Assembly (NCBI GenBank): GCA_017395885.1
Contig: JAFQNM010000066.1
Location: 1-8,892 of the forward strand
DNA: 8,892 nucleotides
Direction: 5' to 3'
Source of the DNA: Clostridia bacterium
Lineage (GTDB): Bacteria; Bacillota; Clostridia; Oscillospirales; CAG-272
Shown here: one piece after another, positions 1-6,937 of the stretch
Layout: the number at the start of each line of letters is the position of its first letter
How positions within the stretch are numbered: position 1 is the first letter of the stretch
Notes under the pieces: generated by a model
The model's database searches: none
Told to the model about the DNA's origin: nothing
What the model saw: only the letters and a program-made list of their open reading frames with translations
Made by a program: the position numbers and the translations under genes

Positions 1-29
1 CGGAGGTTTTCAAGCTTTTCTGAGTGAAT

Positions 30-890
30 TTACATTTTTCTAAAGCCCTCGCCGAGAACGTCTCTGGCGTCGCAGACCGTGACGAATGCTGAGGTATCCG
101 TTCTTCGTACGAGCTCTGTGAGGGCGAAGAGCTCACCTCTTTTAACGGCGCAAAAGAGGACCTTTTTGTTTCTGCCCGAATAGTAGCCGAGGCCCTCAAC
201 CACCGTAACTCCTCGGTTGAGGCGTGAGGTTATCCTTTCGGCAATGGCCTTGTGGCTTTCCGATACTATGATGACCAGCTTTGAGCCGTCAAAGCCGTCC
301 AGTACCCAATCAAGGGCGGTAGAGAAGCACCAGAGAGATGCAAAGGAATAGAGAATGCCCCAACCTGTTCTGAGAACGCCCGAGCAGGCAAAAACAATGG
401 CCGAATCTATAATGAGTATCAGCTTACCCGTTGAGATGAAGGGCAGCCGTCGGTGGAGTATATGGGCGAGCAGGTCGCTTCCTCCCGTTGTGAATCCCTT
501 GGAGAGGAGAACTCCCGTGCCTGCGCCCAGCAGAAGCCCGCCGAATACCGAGCAGAGCAGGGTATCAGAGTGGGTGAAGGGAAAGGCAGAGAGCAGGTCT
601 GTGGAAAGGGCTGTTCCAAAAACTCCTGTCGCAGCATTAATAAGTCCCAGCTTTCCGTCTCCGGTGCGAACCTCAATAAGCAAGAGAGGCAGGTTGAGAA
701 TGACCGTCATAAATCCCACGGGCGCTCCGAAGAGGTGAAACAGAGTAGTTGATATGCCTGTGAACCCTCCCATAGTTATCCCGCCGGGAGAGATGAACAT
801 ATTAATGGCAAGGCCGTAGAGAAGGGAGCCGCATACCCAGGCGATCAGCTTTAATGCTATATACTTTACGATTTCCTTGTAGCTTTTCAT
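30..890 (-). CDS. YitT family membrane protein (DUF161 + DUF2179)
   Basis: A 286-residue polytopic membrane protein of the YitT family; the transported substrate or exact role of this family is not established. Hydrophobic segments fill roughly residues 8-200, with the family-typical glycine-rich stretches PGGITMGGFTGIS (35-47) and TTGGSDLLA (134-142). The soluble C-terminus (about 203-283) matches the DUF2179 pattern: it contains GVTVVEGLGYYSG, a beta strand KKVLFCAV, then D-TSAFVTV and a closing VLGEGF. DUF2179 is expected to be a small cytoplasmic regulatory or ligand-sensing domain. The length is normal for the family and the gene looks intact. The ATG is supported by a GGAGG Shine-Dalgarno (complement of 896-900) five bases upstream. 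It is divergent from the S1-domain gene, with 85 bp between them. No clear promoter pair was found for it, although an AT-rich TTATAA palindrome lies at 914-919. No terminator is visible in the 29 bases left in the window after its stop. Confidence 0.93.
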   Translation of the reverse strand: MKSYKEIVKYIALKLIAWVCGSLLYGLAINMFISPGGITMGGFTGISTTLFHLFGAPVGFMTVILNLPLLLIEVRTGDGKLGLINAATGVFGTALSTDLLSAFPFTHSDTLLCSVFGGLLLGAGTGVLLSKGFTTGGSDLLAHILHRRLPFISTGKLILIIDSAIVFACSGVLRTGWGILYSFASLWCFSTALDWVLDGFDGSKLVIIVSESHKAIAERITSRLNRGVTVVEGLGYYSGRNKKVLFCAVKRGELFALTELVRRTDTSAFVTVCDARDVLGEGFRKM

Positions 891-975
891 ATAAACCTCC
901 CCTCTTTTATCAGTTATAATTCCCGAAAACGGCGCATAAAATGTACAGAAACGAACGAAAGGGAAAGGAAAACCT

Positions 976-1941
976 ATGGAGCCGAAAATTTATCTGCCTG
1001 AGGGCAGTCTTATGGATACTGATATGAACGTTGCTTATACGTCTTCTCTGCGAATGCTTGAAAAGGCAATGTACAAGGGGAGGATACTGGAGGGGCTTTG
1101 CACCGTTTGCGACTGTCGGGATATGAGCCTGAGGGTCGATCTTGGTTGCTGCGAGGGGATAATACCTAAGGAGGAGGCACAGTACAGCCCCGACGGAGGG
1201 AAGGATATAGCAGTTATTACCAGAGTGGGAAAGCCCTGTGCCTTCAAGGTAATGAAAATAGTGGGCGGTGAGAGGCCTGTGGCTATTCTCTCGAGAAGAG
1301 AGGCACAGCTTGAATGCCTGGGAGAGTACGTATCCCGTCTTGTGCCGGGAGATATCGTTCCCGCAAGGGTAACTCATCTTGATCCCTTCGGGGCGTTTGT
1401 TGATATTGGCTGCGGTATCGTATCGCTCATTTGTGTGGATTCCATATCCGTTTCCAGAATATTCCATCCGAGAGACCGATTATATGCAGGGCAGAGCATA
1501 TCTGCCGTAGTGAAATCGGTAGATAGGGAAACGGGCAGAATGTATATGAGCCTGAGGGAGCTGCTTGGAACGTGGGAGGAGAATGCGGCACAGTTTTCTC
1601 CCGGCTCCTGCGTTGCCGGGGTGGTGAGAAGCATAGAGGAGTACGGCATATTCGTTGAGCTTAGCCCTAATCTTGCAGGCCTTGCAGAGGTGAGAGAGGG
1701 TATCTCACCGGGAGACGTTTGCTCGGTCTACATAAAAAGCATCATTCCGGAAAGGATGAAGATAAAGCTTGTTATTATAGACAGCCTGAGCACGGGAGGC
1801 GTTCCCGGCATAAAATATTTTGTGGATACGGAAAGTGTAGGGCATATATCCCATTGGAGATACTCGCCAAGCTCCTGCAGAAAGGTAATAGAAACTGTCT
1901 TTGATCTCCCTGTGGATGCCGGCACCTGCAAATATGTATAA
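976..1941 (+). CDS. Stand-alone three-domain S1 RNA-binding protein
   Basis: A 321-residue protein built of three OB-fold S1 domains. S1-1 is at about 30-108 and is divergent. S1-2 is at about 124-194: GDIVPARVTHLDPFGAFVDIG, later VKSVDRETGRMYMSLREL. S1-3 is at about 209-267: GSCVAGVVRSIEEYGIFVEL, then PGDVCSVYIKSI and KIKLVII. The last 50 residues form a non-S1 tail. It is much shorter than a canonical six-domain ribosomal protein S1 and resembles the short S1-like proteins of Clostridia, often annotated as 30S ribosomal protein S1; a role in mRNA or ribosome binding is inferred. Domain 1 is rich in cysteine (C42, C45, C47, C58, C59). The ATG at 976 follows AGGA at 966-969, six bases away. 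A TATAAT at 915-920 may be its -10, but no matching -35 was found. Arginine codons are mostly AGG/AGA. The gene ends in a bidirectional terminator shared with the convergent phosphate transporter gene. Confidence 0.88.
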   Translation: MEPKIYLPEGSLMDTDMNVAYTSSLRMLEKAMYKGRILEGLCTVCDCRDMSLRVDLGCCEGIIPKEEAQYSPDGGKDIAVITRVGKPCAFKVMKIVGGERPVAILSRREAQLECLGEYVSRLVPGDIVPARVTHLDPFGAFVDIGCGIVSLICVDSISVSRIFHPRDRLYAGQSISAVVKSVDRETGRMYMSLRELLGTWEENAAQFSPGSCVAGVVRSIEEYGIFVELSPNLAGLAEVREGISPGDVCSVYIKSIIPERMKIKLVIIDSLSTGGVPGIKYFVDTESVGHISHWRYSPSSCRKVIETVFDLPVDAGTCKYV

Positions 1942-1944
1942 AAC

Positions 1945-1977
1945 AAAAAGGAACCTTGCTTGCAAGGTTCCTTTTTT
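1945..1977. terminator. Bidirectional intrinsic terminator between convergent genes
   Basis: A perfect hairpin with arms AAAAAGGAACCTTG (1945-1958) and CAAGGTTCCTTTTT (1963-1976) and a CTTG loop. On the plus strand it is followed by T and lies 4 bases after the S1-gene stop. On the minus strand the same stem ends in TTTTTGTTT, so it can also terminate the phosphate transporter gene, whose stop is at 2022. The A-rich and T-rich flanks are symmetrical, as in bidirectional terminators. Confidence 0.88.
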
Positions 1978-2004
1978 CAGCTTGTCGATAAAGTTATCGA
2001 CAAG
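1978..2004. repeat. Palindromic intergenic repeat, copy 1
   Basis: The sequence CAGCTTGTCGATAA (1978-1991), a two-base AG centre, and TTATCGACAAG (1994-2004) make a perfect 11-bp inverted repeat (1981-1991 with 1994-2004). The same palindrome, extended to 14-bp arms, recurs at 8740-8769. In both places it directly follows a hairpin and is preceded by TC. Two copies in under 9 kb of non-coding DNA point to a REP-like dispersed element rather than a gene-specific site. There is no sign that it encodes protein. Confidence 0.7.
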
Positions 2005-2021
2005 GTTCCTTTTTGTTTGTG

Positions 2022-4166
2022 TTATTCAGAGAGGGAGTATTTCATTGAGTAGTAGTCGAAATAGTGGTTATACTCTTCCTCTGTTCCGCCCTTGACCTTT
2101 CTCAGGTACTCGTGTATATCGAACTCATCGTGTGAGATCTCCAGCATACAAGCTGCAATATTGGAGCAATGGTCGGAAACTCTTTCGAAGTTTGTGAGGA
2201 TATCGGTGAGAACGAAGCCCAGCTCGATGGTGCACTCCTGCTTTCTGAGGCGCTTGATGTGGCGCTTGCGGAGCAGCTCCTTAAGGTGGTCAACCACCTG
2301 CTCAAGAGGCTCAACGATGATAGCCTTATCAAGGTTATCGGCGATGAAGCTTTCAAGAGTAAGGTCAAGGATCTCCTTGATAGCATTCGTGAGAGTTGCA
2401 AGCTCCTTCTTTGCCTCGCTTGAGAACTCCAGCTTCTTATCGTGGATCTCCTCGGCGGAGGCCGCTATATTCAGAGCGTGGTCTGAGATGCGCTCGAAGT
2501 CGCTGATAACGTGGAGAAGCTTGTTTGCCTCAAGGCTGTCCTCCTCGTTCATATCCTGGCTGGTCAGCTTAACAAGGTAGCTTCCCAGCTTGTCCTCATA
2601 AAGGTCTACCCGATTTTCATCCTCTCTGATCCTGTCATACAGCTTTTCATCGTAGTTGTCGAGAAGTCTTATAGAATCCTGCAGTGAATTGACGGAGATC
2701 TTTGCCATAGCAATGGTAACCTCCTTGCAGCGGGCAATAGCCACGGGAGGTGTTACAAGAAGGCGCTCGTCCAGCAGCTCTGTTCCGTCGCTTGTTTTGT
2801 CATCCTTGATAATAAGGTTTGCAAGCTTCTCAAGGAGCCTTGAGGCAGGCATAAGGAGGAGGAGGGCAAATAGCTTGAAGGCCGTATGAACGGTGGCGAT
2901 GCCGAGAGGGTCAGCAGCCGTATCAACAAAGCCAAAGTCCACAAAGCCGTCAACAAGGTACCATATTGGCAGCAGGATAAGTGTTGCGATAACGTTGAAG
3001 GCGAGGTGGATAACAGCCGCTCTCTTTGCGTTCTTGCTTGCGCCCACGGAGGAGATCATTGCAGAAACGCAGGTGCCGATATTCTGACCCATGATAACGG
3101 GGATCGCAGTTGCATACATTACTGTTCCGGAGGTGGTCAGCGCCTGGAGAATACCGACGGAGGCGGAGGAGGACTGAACGATGGCGGTAAGGATAGTACC
3201 TGCCAGAACTCCGAGAATGGGGTTTGAGAAAATGGTAAGTATCTGAGTGAACTCGGGAACGTCACGCAAGCCTGAAACAGCATCGGACATCATTTCCATA
3301 CCGAACATAAGAGCCGCAAAGCCGAGGAAGATAACGCCTGTGTCCTTATGCTTTGGCTTTTTCTGGAACATAAAGAGGTAGATACCGATAACAGCAAGCA
3401 CGGGAACAAAGGAGGAGGGCTTGCAGAGCCGGATCCAGAAGTTGGAGCTCTCGATACCTGTGAGAGAGAGGACCCAGGCGGTAACAGAGGTGCCGAGGTT
3501 TGCTCCCATAATAACACCGGTAGCCTGACGGAGGGTCATGATTCCGGAGTTAACGAAGCCGACTACCATAACGGTGGTGGCAGAGGAGGACTGGATAACA
3601 AGGGTAACAATGAGACCGAGGAGGAATCCCTTGAAGGTGTTGGAGGTAAGGGTCTCAAGAAGCATCTTCAGCTTGTTGCCGGCACGCTTTTCAAGGGCGT
3701 TGCCCATAACGGTCATACCGTAAAGAAAGAGGGCAAGGCCGCCGAGAAGGCCGAGAACGCTGAAAAGGTCAAAGCCGCCCTTTTTGTTGATCTCAAGAGA
3801 GAAATCTTCAACGCTTTCCTCGAAAACGATCTCCTTTTCGCCGTCATACTCATATCCGTCGGGATAAGAAACAACGATAAGAGAGTCTCCCTCGGAAACC
3901 TCTGCATCGAAGGTGGCGATACCGTTTTCTCCGGTGGTAGCGGAGATATAGGTGGCAGAATCAATACACAGATGAAGCTCAACATCGGCAACGGCCACAC
4001 CCTTTGAGTCGGTAACGGTGATCTCAAAGGCGGGATCAGCCTCTGCACGGAGAACTGAGCCGCTAACCTCGGCAGGGGCAACGGTTGCCTTTTGGCCGCA
4101 GGAGCAAACGCTCAGCAGGGTGCATCCGATGAGGAATACGGCAAGAAGTATTCTCAGCTTTTTCAT
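2022..4166 (-). CDS. Na+/phosphate cotransporter with N-terminal lipoprotein-like beta domain and C-terminal PhoU module
   Basis: A 714-residue member of the Na/Pi cotransporter (NptA-like) family, importing or exporting phosphate coupled to Na+. Residues 1-23 form a signal peptide ending in LLSVCSC; C23 is the likely lipidated cysteine (V-C-S at -3 to -1), with C15 an alternative. Residues 44-127 look like a small extracytoplasmic beta sandwich of the carboxypeptidase-regulatory or Cna-B kind (ITVTDSKGVAVADVELHL, TGENGIATFDA). The transport core (about 132-450) has the inverted-repeat signatures QSSSATTVM (192-200) with GANLGTS (221-227), and QSSSASVG (331-338) with GQNIGTC (360-366). The C-terminus has two PhoU-like helical repeats with metal-binding ExxxD motifs FERISDH (557) and FERVSDH (660). 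The start at 4166 is chosen because a GAGG lies six bases upstream (complement of 4173-4176). An in-frame upstream ATG at 4256 would sit inside the promoter; an ATG at 4178 is a lesser alternative. No separate phoU or pst genes are nearby. Confidence 0.92.
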   Translation of the reverse strand: MKKLRILLAVFLIGCTLLSVCSCGQKATVAPAEVSGSVLRAEADPAFEITVTDSKGVAVADVELHLCIDSATYISATTGENGIATFDAEVSEGDSLIVVSYPDGYEYDGEKEIVFEESVEDFSLEINKKGGFDLFSVLGLLGGLALFLYGMTVMGNALEKRAGNKLKMLLETLTSNTFKGFLLGLIVTLVIQSSSATTVMVVGFVNSGIMTLRQATGVIMGANLGTSVTAWVLSLTGIESSNFWIRLCKPSSFVPVLAVIGIYLFMFQKKPKHKDTGVIFLGFAALMFGMEMMSDAVSGLRDVPEFTQILTIFSNPILGVLAGTILTAIVQSSSASVGILQALTTSGTVMYATAIPVIMGQNIGTCVSAMISSVGASKNAKRAAVIHLAFNVIATLILLPIWYLVDGFVDFGFVDTAADPLGIATVHTAFKLFALLLLMPASRLLEKLANLIIKDDKTSDGTELLDERLLVTPPVAIARCKEVTIAMAKISVNSLQDSIRLLDNYDEKLYDRIREDENRVDLYEDKLGSYLVKLTSQDMNEEDSLEANKLLHVISDFERISDHALNIAASAEEIHDKKLEFSSEAKKELATLTNAIKEILDLTLESFIADNLDKAIIVEPLEQVVDHLKELLRKRHIKRLRKQECTIELGFVLTDILTNFERVSDHCSNIAACMLEISHDEFDIHEYLRKVKGGTEEEYNHYFDYYSMKYSLSE

Positions 4167-4227
4167 ATACATCCTCATACTTTCTTTGATAGCATTATTC
4201 CTGTAAAAAAACAGGGGCTTTATCAAC

Positions 4228-4256
4228 ATTATACCTGTACTTAACATAAATTTCAA
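4228..4256 (-). promoter_or_regulatory. Sigma-A promoter of the phosphate cotransporter
   Basis: Read on the minus strand, TTGAAA (complement of 4251-4256) is followed by a 17-base spacer and TATAAT (complement of 4228-4233), close to perfect consensus. Transcription should start near 4221, giving a leader of about 55 bases before the ATG at 4166. The leader contains a small hairpin CCTGT-N6-ACAGG (4200-4215). A promoter here rules out translation from the ATG at 4256. Confidence 0.82.
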
Positions 4257-4279
4257 GTGTATTTAACACATTATCAAAA
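4241..4279. promoter_or_regulatory. Candidate PhoP-box array over the cotransporter promoter
   Basis: On the plus strand, hexamers spaced every 11 bases read TTAACA (4241-4246), TTCAAG (4252-4257), TTAACA (4263-4268) and TCAAAA (4274-4279), each separated by exactly five bases. The Bacillus PhoP consensus is TT(A/T/C)ACA in direct repeats with about 5-bp gaps. Two units (TTAACA) differ from it by one base each and the other two are weaker. The array overlaps the spacer and -35 of the phosphate transporter promoter, on the strand opposite to the gene. Phosphate-responsive control is an inference from this position and the gene product. Confidence 0.45.
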
Positions 4280-4410
4280 CAAAGAATAGGGGTATAACGC
4301 CCATAATGCAGGCTCTTATTGTTAATTGTACAAAAACCTGTAATAATACCGCAGCATTGCGAAAAAGCTCCAAATTTCCGGTTTAACGGGGAGATATGAA
4401 GCTACAGAAA

Positions 4411-4442
4411 AGAAATGACTATGAAAAATCATAGTCATTTCT
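4411..4442 (-). terminator. Intrinsic terminator of the helicase gene
   Basis: A perfect 14-bp hairpin: AGAAATGACTATGA (4411-4424), loop of four A, TCATAGTCATTTCT (4429-4442). Read on the minus strand it is followed by TTTCTG, giving a T-rich tail. Its first stem base is the last base read before the TGA ends (position 4442), so the stem begins within the stop codon itself. Confidence 0.8.
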
Positions 4443-6820
4443 CAGGATTCCCAGAATTTCTCAAGGGCGGTTGCCAGAGAATACGGGTCGGCGGTATATT
4501 TAATATGGCGCCAGAATTTTGGGAAAAGGCGATACACTCTCGGGTCGGAGTAGCGGTCGTCCACAAGGACGACAACTCCCCTATCCGTTTCGCTTCTGAT
4601 AACGCGGCCTGCCGCTTGCAGCACCTTTATCATTGCCGGATAGGTATAGGCATAGTCCTGTCCGCCCTCTCTCGTTTTTTCAAAATAGTTTGCCAGGATA
4701 TTCTGCTCTGCAGTGATTTTGGGAAGACCTGTGCCGATGATTATTGTTCCGATAAGGCTCTCTCCCCTCAGGTCAACACCCTCGGAAAAGGCTCCGCCCA
4801 GAACGCAGAAGCCCACGATGCCCTCGCTGTTCTCCGAAAAATTGGAGAGAAAAGCGTTTCGCTCGGCGTGGCTCATTCCTCTTCCCTGTTTTATGCAGCT
4901 TATGTGGGGAGCGCACTCTGAGAACTCCTCATAGACCGTATCCATATACTCATAAGAAGGGAAATACACGATATAGTTGCCCTCTCTCGCCTCTACCGTT
5001 GCCATGATGACCTCGCAGATGTCGGGAACGCTCATTTCCCTGTCCTCATAGCGTGTGCTGACGCTGTCGTATGCGAAAAGGCAGAGGTTTTTCGGATCGT
5101 ACGGTGAGTCCAGCTCAAGGCATACCGCATTGCGGCAACCAAGCACGTCGGCAAAATAGTCCATCGGGGTAAGCGTTGCCGAGAACATAACGGTGGCGCT
5201 TGCCGTCATCAAAAGCTGTGACAGAAGGGGAGATGGGTCAAGGCATCTTATCTCAAGCTTCAGAGAAGGGCCGATCAGCTCGGCATAAAAAGCAAAGCCA
5301 CGGTCAAAAAGGGCGGCCGATCTTGCAAAATCTCCTGCGGCCGTAACTGCATCCTCAAGAAGGATCGCCGCCTCCTCATCCCTTGAGGCCTCCTTTGCGC
5401 TGCGGATAAACTGTGTTAGTGCCTCGGGAAGACCGGGCACCATCCTCTCGGAAAGATAGTATCCCGTGCTTTCTCCGTCGGCGCTGAGATGCTCCTCCGT
5501 TTTGCAAAGAGCCATAACCTCTCTGAGCTTATCAATAACCGAGCCTATAGCATCGAGAAGGGCTGTATTTTTTGTTATAACGGGTACGTCTGATTTATAC
5601 AGCTTAAGAAACGTTTTTGCAAAAAGTGTTGAGGAATACATCTCCCGTGCACGGTCGGGCAGGTTATGAGCCTCGTCCACAAGAAAGGTGTATTTTCCCC
5701 TCTTTCCCTCAAAATACCGCTTGAAGCGGACGGAGGGATCAAAAACGTAGTTGTAATCACAGATAATTACCTCACAGTATTCACTCAGATCGAGAGAAAG
5801 CTCGTAAGGGCAGACCTTATATTTATCAGCTACCTTAAGAAGTGTGCTTTGGTCTGTAACGCAGCCTGAGCCAAGAAGCTTAAGGAGAGCAAGGTCACGC
5901 CGTTCCTCATACGAGGCATTTTCCACCTCTCCCATAAGGGGGCAGATACGGCATCGGCTGACGCCTGCGGGAGCCTTCAGCGAAACGAGAGGACAGGATC
6001 GCTCCTTTGCCATAACGAAAACACAGCGAAGGTGGGGTGCCTCCTTTGCCATTGCACGAACGGCATCTGCTGCGGCATTACCGGTAACTGTTTTTGCAGT
6101 CAGATAAAATATCTTATCCGTTTTTTCGTCACCCATTGCCCTGAGGGCAGGATAGAGGGCGGAAACTGTTTTACCCGTTCCCGTGGGAGCGGAAACTATA
6201 AGCTGCTTTCCGCCCTTGATGGCACGGTATGCATCGTTTATGAAATCTCTCTGGGCATCTCTCAGCTCTTTGTATGGAAACGAGAGGTCCTTGAGGGTGG
6301 GCAAAGTTGAGAGCCTGCGTTCGGCCTCAACTGCAATAAACGGAAGGGCACGGTCAAACAGTGCCTCTGACATCTTTTTGAGAAAGCCTGCATCAAAATA
6401 TGCTTCAAAGGTTTTAAGATCGGAGGAGCCGCTTCTCATATAGGTCATTCTGACAACAACGCCTGAAAGCCCCTTTTCAACGGCAAGCATATGAGCGCAA
6501 ATAACGGACTCCGCAACGAATGCGGCATCGTTTATCGGAGAGGTTTTTGCAGTTATCCTGCCCCTCTCTTTTATTTTTTCAATAGTCCAGCGTCCGCCCG
6601 CCTCCCAGATAAGATCGGCAAAGCCGGTAACACCGAAATTAACGTTTCCGTTTTTAAAGCTATAGGAAAGCTCTCTGCCGTATTCGGCGCCCTCGCGGGC
6701 GTCCCCACCCTCGGAAAAGCTGATTTTCTGAGAGGTATTTTTCTTTGTTCTGGCAAAGCGGGCCAGCTCCTCGGCGGCAACGGTAATTCGTCCGCTCTCA
6801 AGCTCAACACATATATTCAT
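4442..6820 (-). CDS. DinG/XPD-like Fe-S superfamily 2 DNA helicase with nuclease-like N-terminal domain
   Basis: A 792-residue ATP-dependent helicase of the Rad3/XPD/DinG family, expected to unwind DNA 5'-3' during repair or recombination. Motifs in order: a Q-like region at 183-195 (YKELRDAQRDFI); Walker A APTGTGKT (211-218); four cysteines C276, C290, C293 and C337 placed as in 4Fe-4S clusters of this family; DEAH box (382-385); motif III FSATL (546-550); motif V GGAFSEGVDL (675-684); motif VI QAAGRVIRSETDRG (735-748). Residues 1-170 resemble the PD-(D/E)XK-like domain fused to such helicases in Firmicutes (GFADLIWEAGGRWTIEKIK, residues 67-84), but the usual E-x-K appears as K-I-K. The ATG at 6820 has an excellent Shine-Dalgarno AAAGGAGG (complement of 6827-6834), six bases away. 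The gene looks complete. It is not part of a visible operon, being closed by a terminator and divergent from the SGNH hydrolase gene. Confidence 0.93.
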   Translation of the reverse strand: MNICVELESGRITVAAEELARFARTKKNTSQKISFSEGGDAREGAEYGRELSYSFKNGNVNFGVTGFADLIWEAGGRWTIEKIKERGRITAKTSPINDAAFVAESVICAHMLAVEKGLSGVVVRMTYMRSGSSDLKTFEAYFDAGFLKKMSEALFDRALPFIAVEAERRLSTLPTLKDLSFPYKELRDAQRDFINDAYRAIKGGKQLIVSAPTGTGKTVSALYPALRAMGDEKTDKIFYLTAKTVTGNAAADAVRAMAKEAPHLRCVFVMAKERSCPLVSLKAPAGVSRCRICPLMGEVENASYEERRDLALLKLLGSGCVTDQSTLLKVADKYKVCPYELSLDLSEYCEVIICDYNYVFDPSVRFKRYFEGKRGKYTFLVDEAHNLPDRAREMYSSTLFAKTFLKLYKSDVPVITKNTALLDAIGSVIDKLREVMALCKTEEHLSADGESTGYYLSERMVPGLPEALTQFIRSAKEASRDEEAAILLEDAVTAAGDFARSAALFDRGFAFYAELIGPSLKLEIRCLDPSPLLSQLLMTASATVMFSATLTPMDYFADVLGCRNAVCLELDSPYDPKNLCLFAYDSVSTRYEDREMSVPDICEVIMATVEAREGNYIVYFPSYEYMDTVYEEFSECAPHISCIKQGRGMSHAERNAFLSNFSENSEGIVGFCVLGGAFSEGVDLRGESLIGTIIIGTGLPKITAEQNILANYFEKTREGGQDYAYTYPAMIKVLQAAGRVIRSETDRGVVVLVDDRYSDPRVYRLFPKFWRHIKYTADPYSLATALEKFWES

Positions 6821-6844
6821 TTGCCGCCTCCTTTGTTTTTTATC

Positions 6845-6853
6845 ATTTTAACA
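6845..6853 (-). promoter_or_regulatory. Extended -10 promoter of the helicase gene
   Basis: On the minus strand TGTTAAAAT (complement of 6845-6853) is an extended -10 element (TGn-TAAAAT), 24 bases before the helicase ATG. No good -35 is found 17 bases upstream (TGGATT); TTGTGG occurs at a 20-base spacing. Plausible, but weaker than the divergent promoter beside it. Confidence 0.45.
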
Positions 6854-6880
6854 TACGCAGACCCAAAAATCCACAATATC

Positions 6881-6909
6881 TTGAATATTTGAAAGAAGTA
6901 TGGTAAAAT
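6881..6909 (+). promoter_or_regulatory. Sigma-A promoter of the SGNH hydrolase gene
   Basis: TTGAAT (6881-6886), a 17-base spacer, and TAAAAT (6904-6909) preceded by an extended -10 TGG. The start of transcription should fall near 6916. The in-frame ATG at 6908 overlaps the -10 and so cannot be the start codon; the ATG at 6938, preceded by AAAGGG at 6924-6929, is favoured. Confidence 0.78.
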
Positions 6910-6937
6910 GAGAAAAAAGCATGAAAGGGTAAGTATT

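Larger units (their letters stand above)
1941..2018. repeat. Outer 18-bp inverted repeat enclosing terminator and palindrome
   Basis: AAACAAAAAGGAACCTTG (1941-1958) is the exact reverse complement of CAAGGTTCCTTTTTGTTT (2001-2018). The left arm is therefore shared by two possible hairpins: the short terminator with 1963-1976, or a long hairpin with 2001-2018 enclosing the repeat palindrome. CAAGGTTCCTTTTT occurs as a direct repeat at 1963-1976 and 2001-2014. For minus-strand transcription the second copy comes first, just after the transporter stop codon. Confidence 0.75.

Noticed and set aside
910..1467. 185-codon minus-strand frame opposite the S1-domain gene
   Set aside because: Antisense to clear S1 domains, no recognisable product and no convincing ribosome binding site.
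3348..4007. 219-codon plus-strand open frame inside the phosphate transporter gene
   Set aside because: The translation is low-complexity and Gly/Glu/Asn-rich with no domain, antisense to the conserved transport core; no RBS or promoter supports it.
4200..4215. Leader hairpin CCTGT-N6-ACAGG upstream of the phosphate transporter as an attenuator
   Set aside because: Only five base pairs with no T-run after it; too weak to call a regulatory structure.
4166..4256. Upstream ATG giving a 744-residue phosphate cotransporter
   Set aside because: The ATG at 4256 falls in the -35 hexamer of the promoter, and the extra 30 residues precede a normal signal peptide; the start at 4166 has a well-spaced GAGG.
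4280..4410. Possible small gene or riboswitch between the transporter promoter and the helicase terminator
   Set aside because: No frame with an RBS and no extended pairing was seen; it appears to be plain AT-rich upstream sequence.
4442..6820. Helicase as part of a defence island
   Set aside because: DinG-like helicases occur in some defence systems, but the neighbours (phosphate transporter, SGNH hydrolase, DUF3592) are ordinary and separately transcribed, with no nuclease, methylase or toxin genes.
6908..6937. Upstream in-frame ATG for the SGNH hydrolase
   Set aside because: It overlaps the -10 hexamer TAAAAT, so it would not be in the transcript; the ATG at 6938 has AAAGGG upstream.
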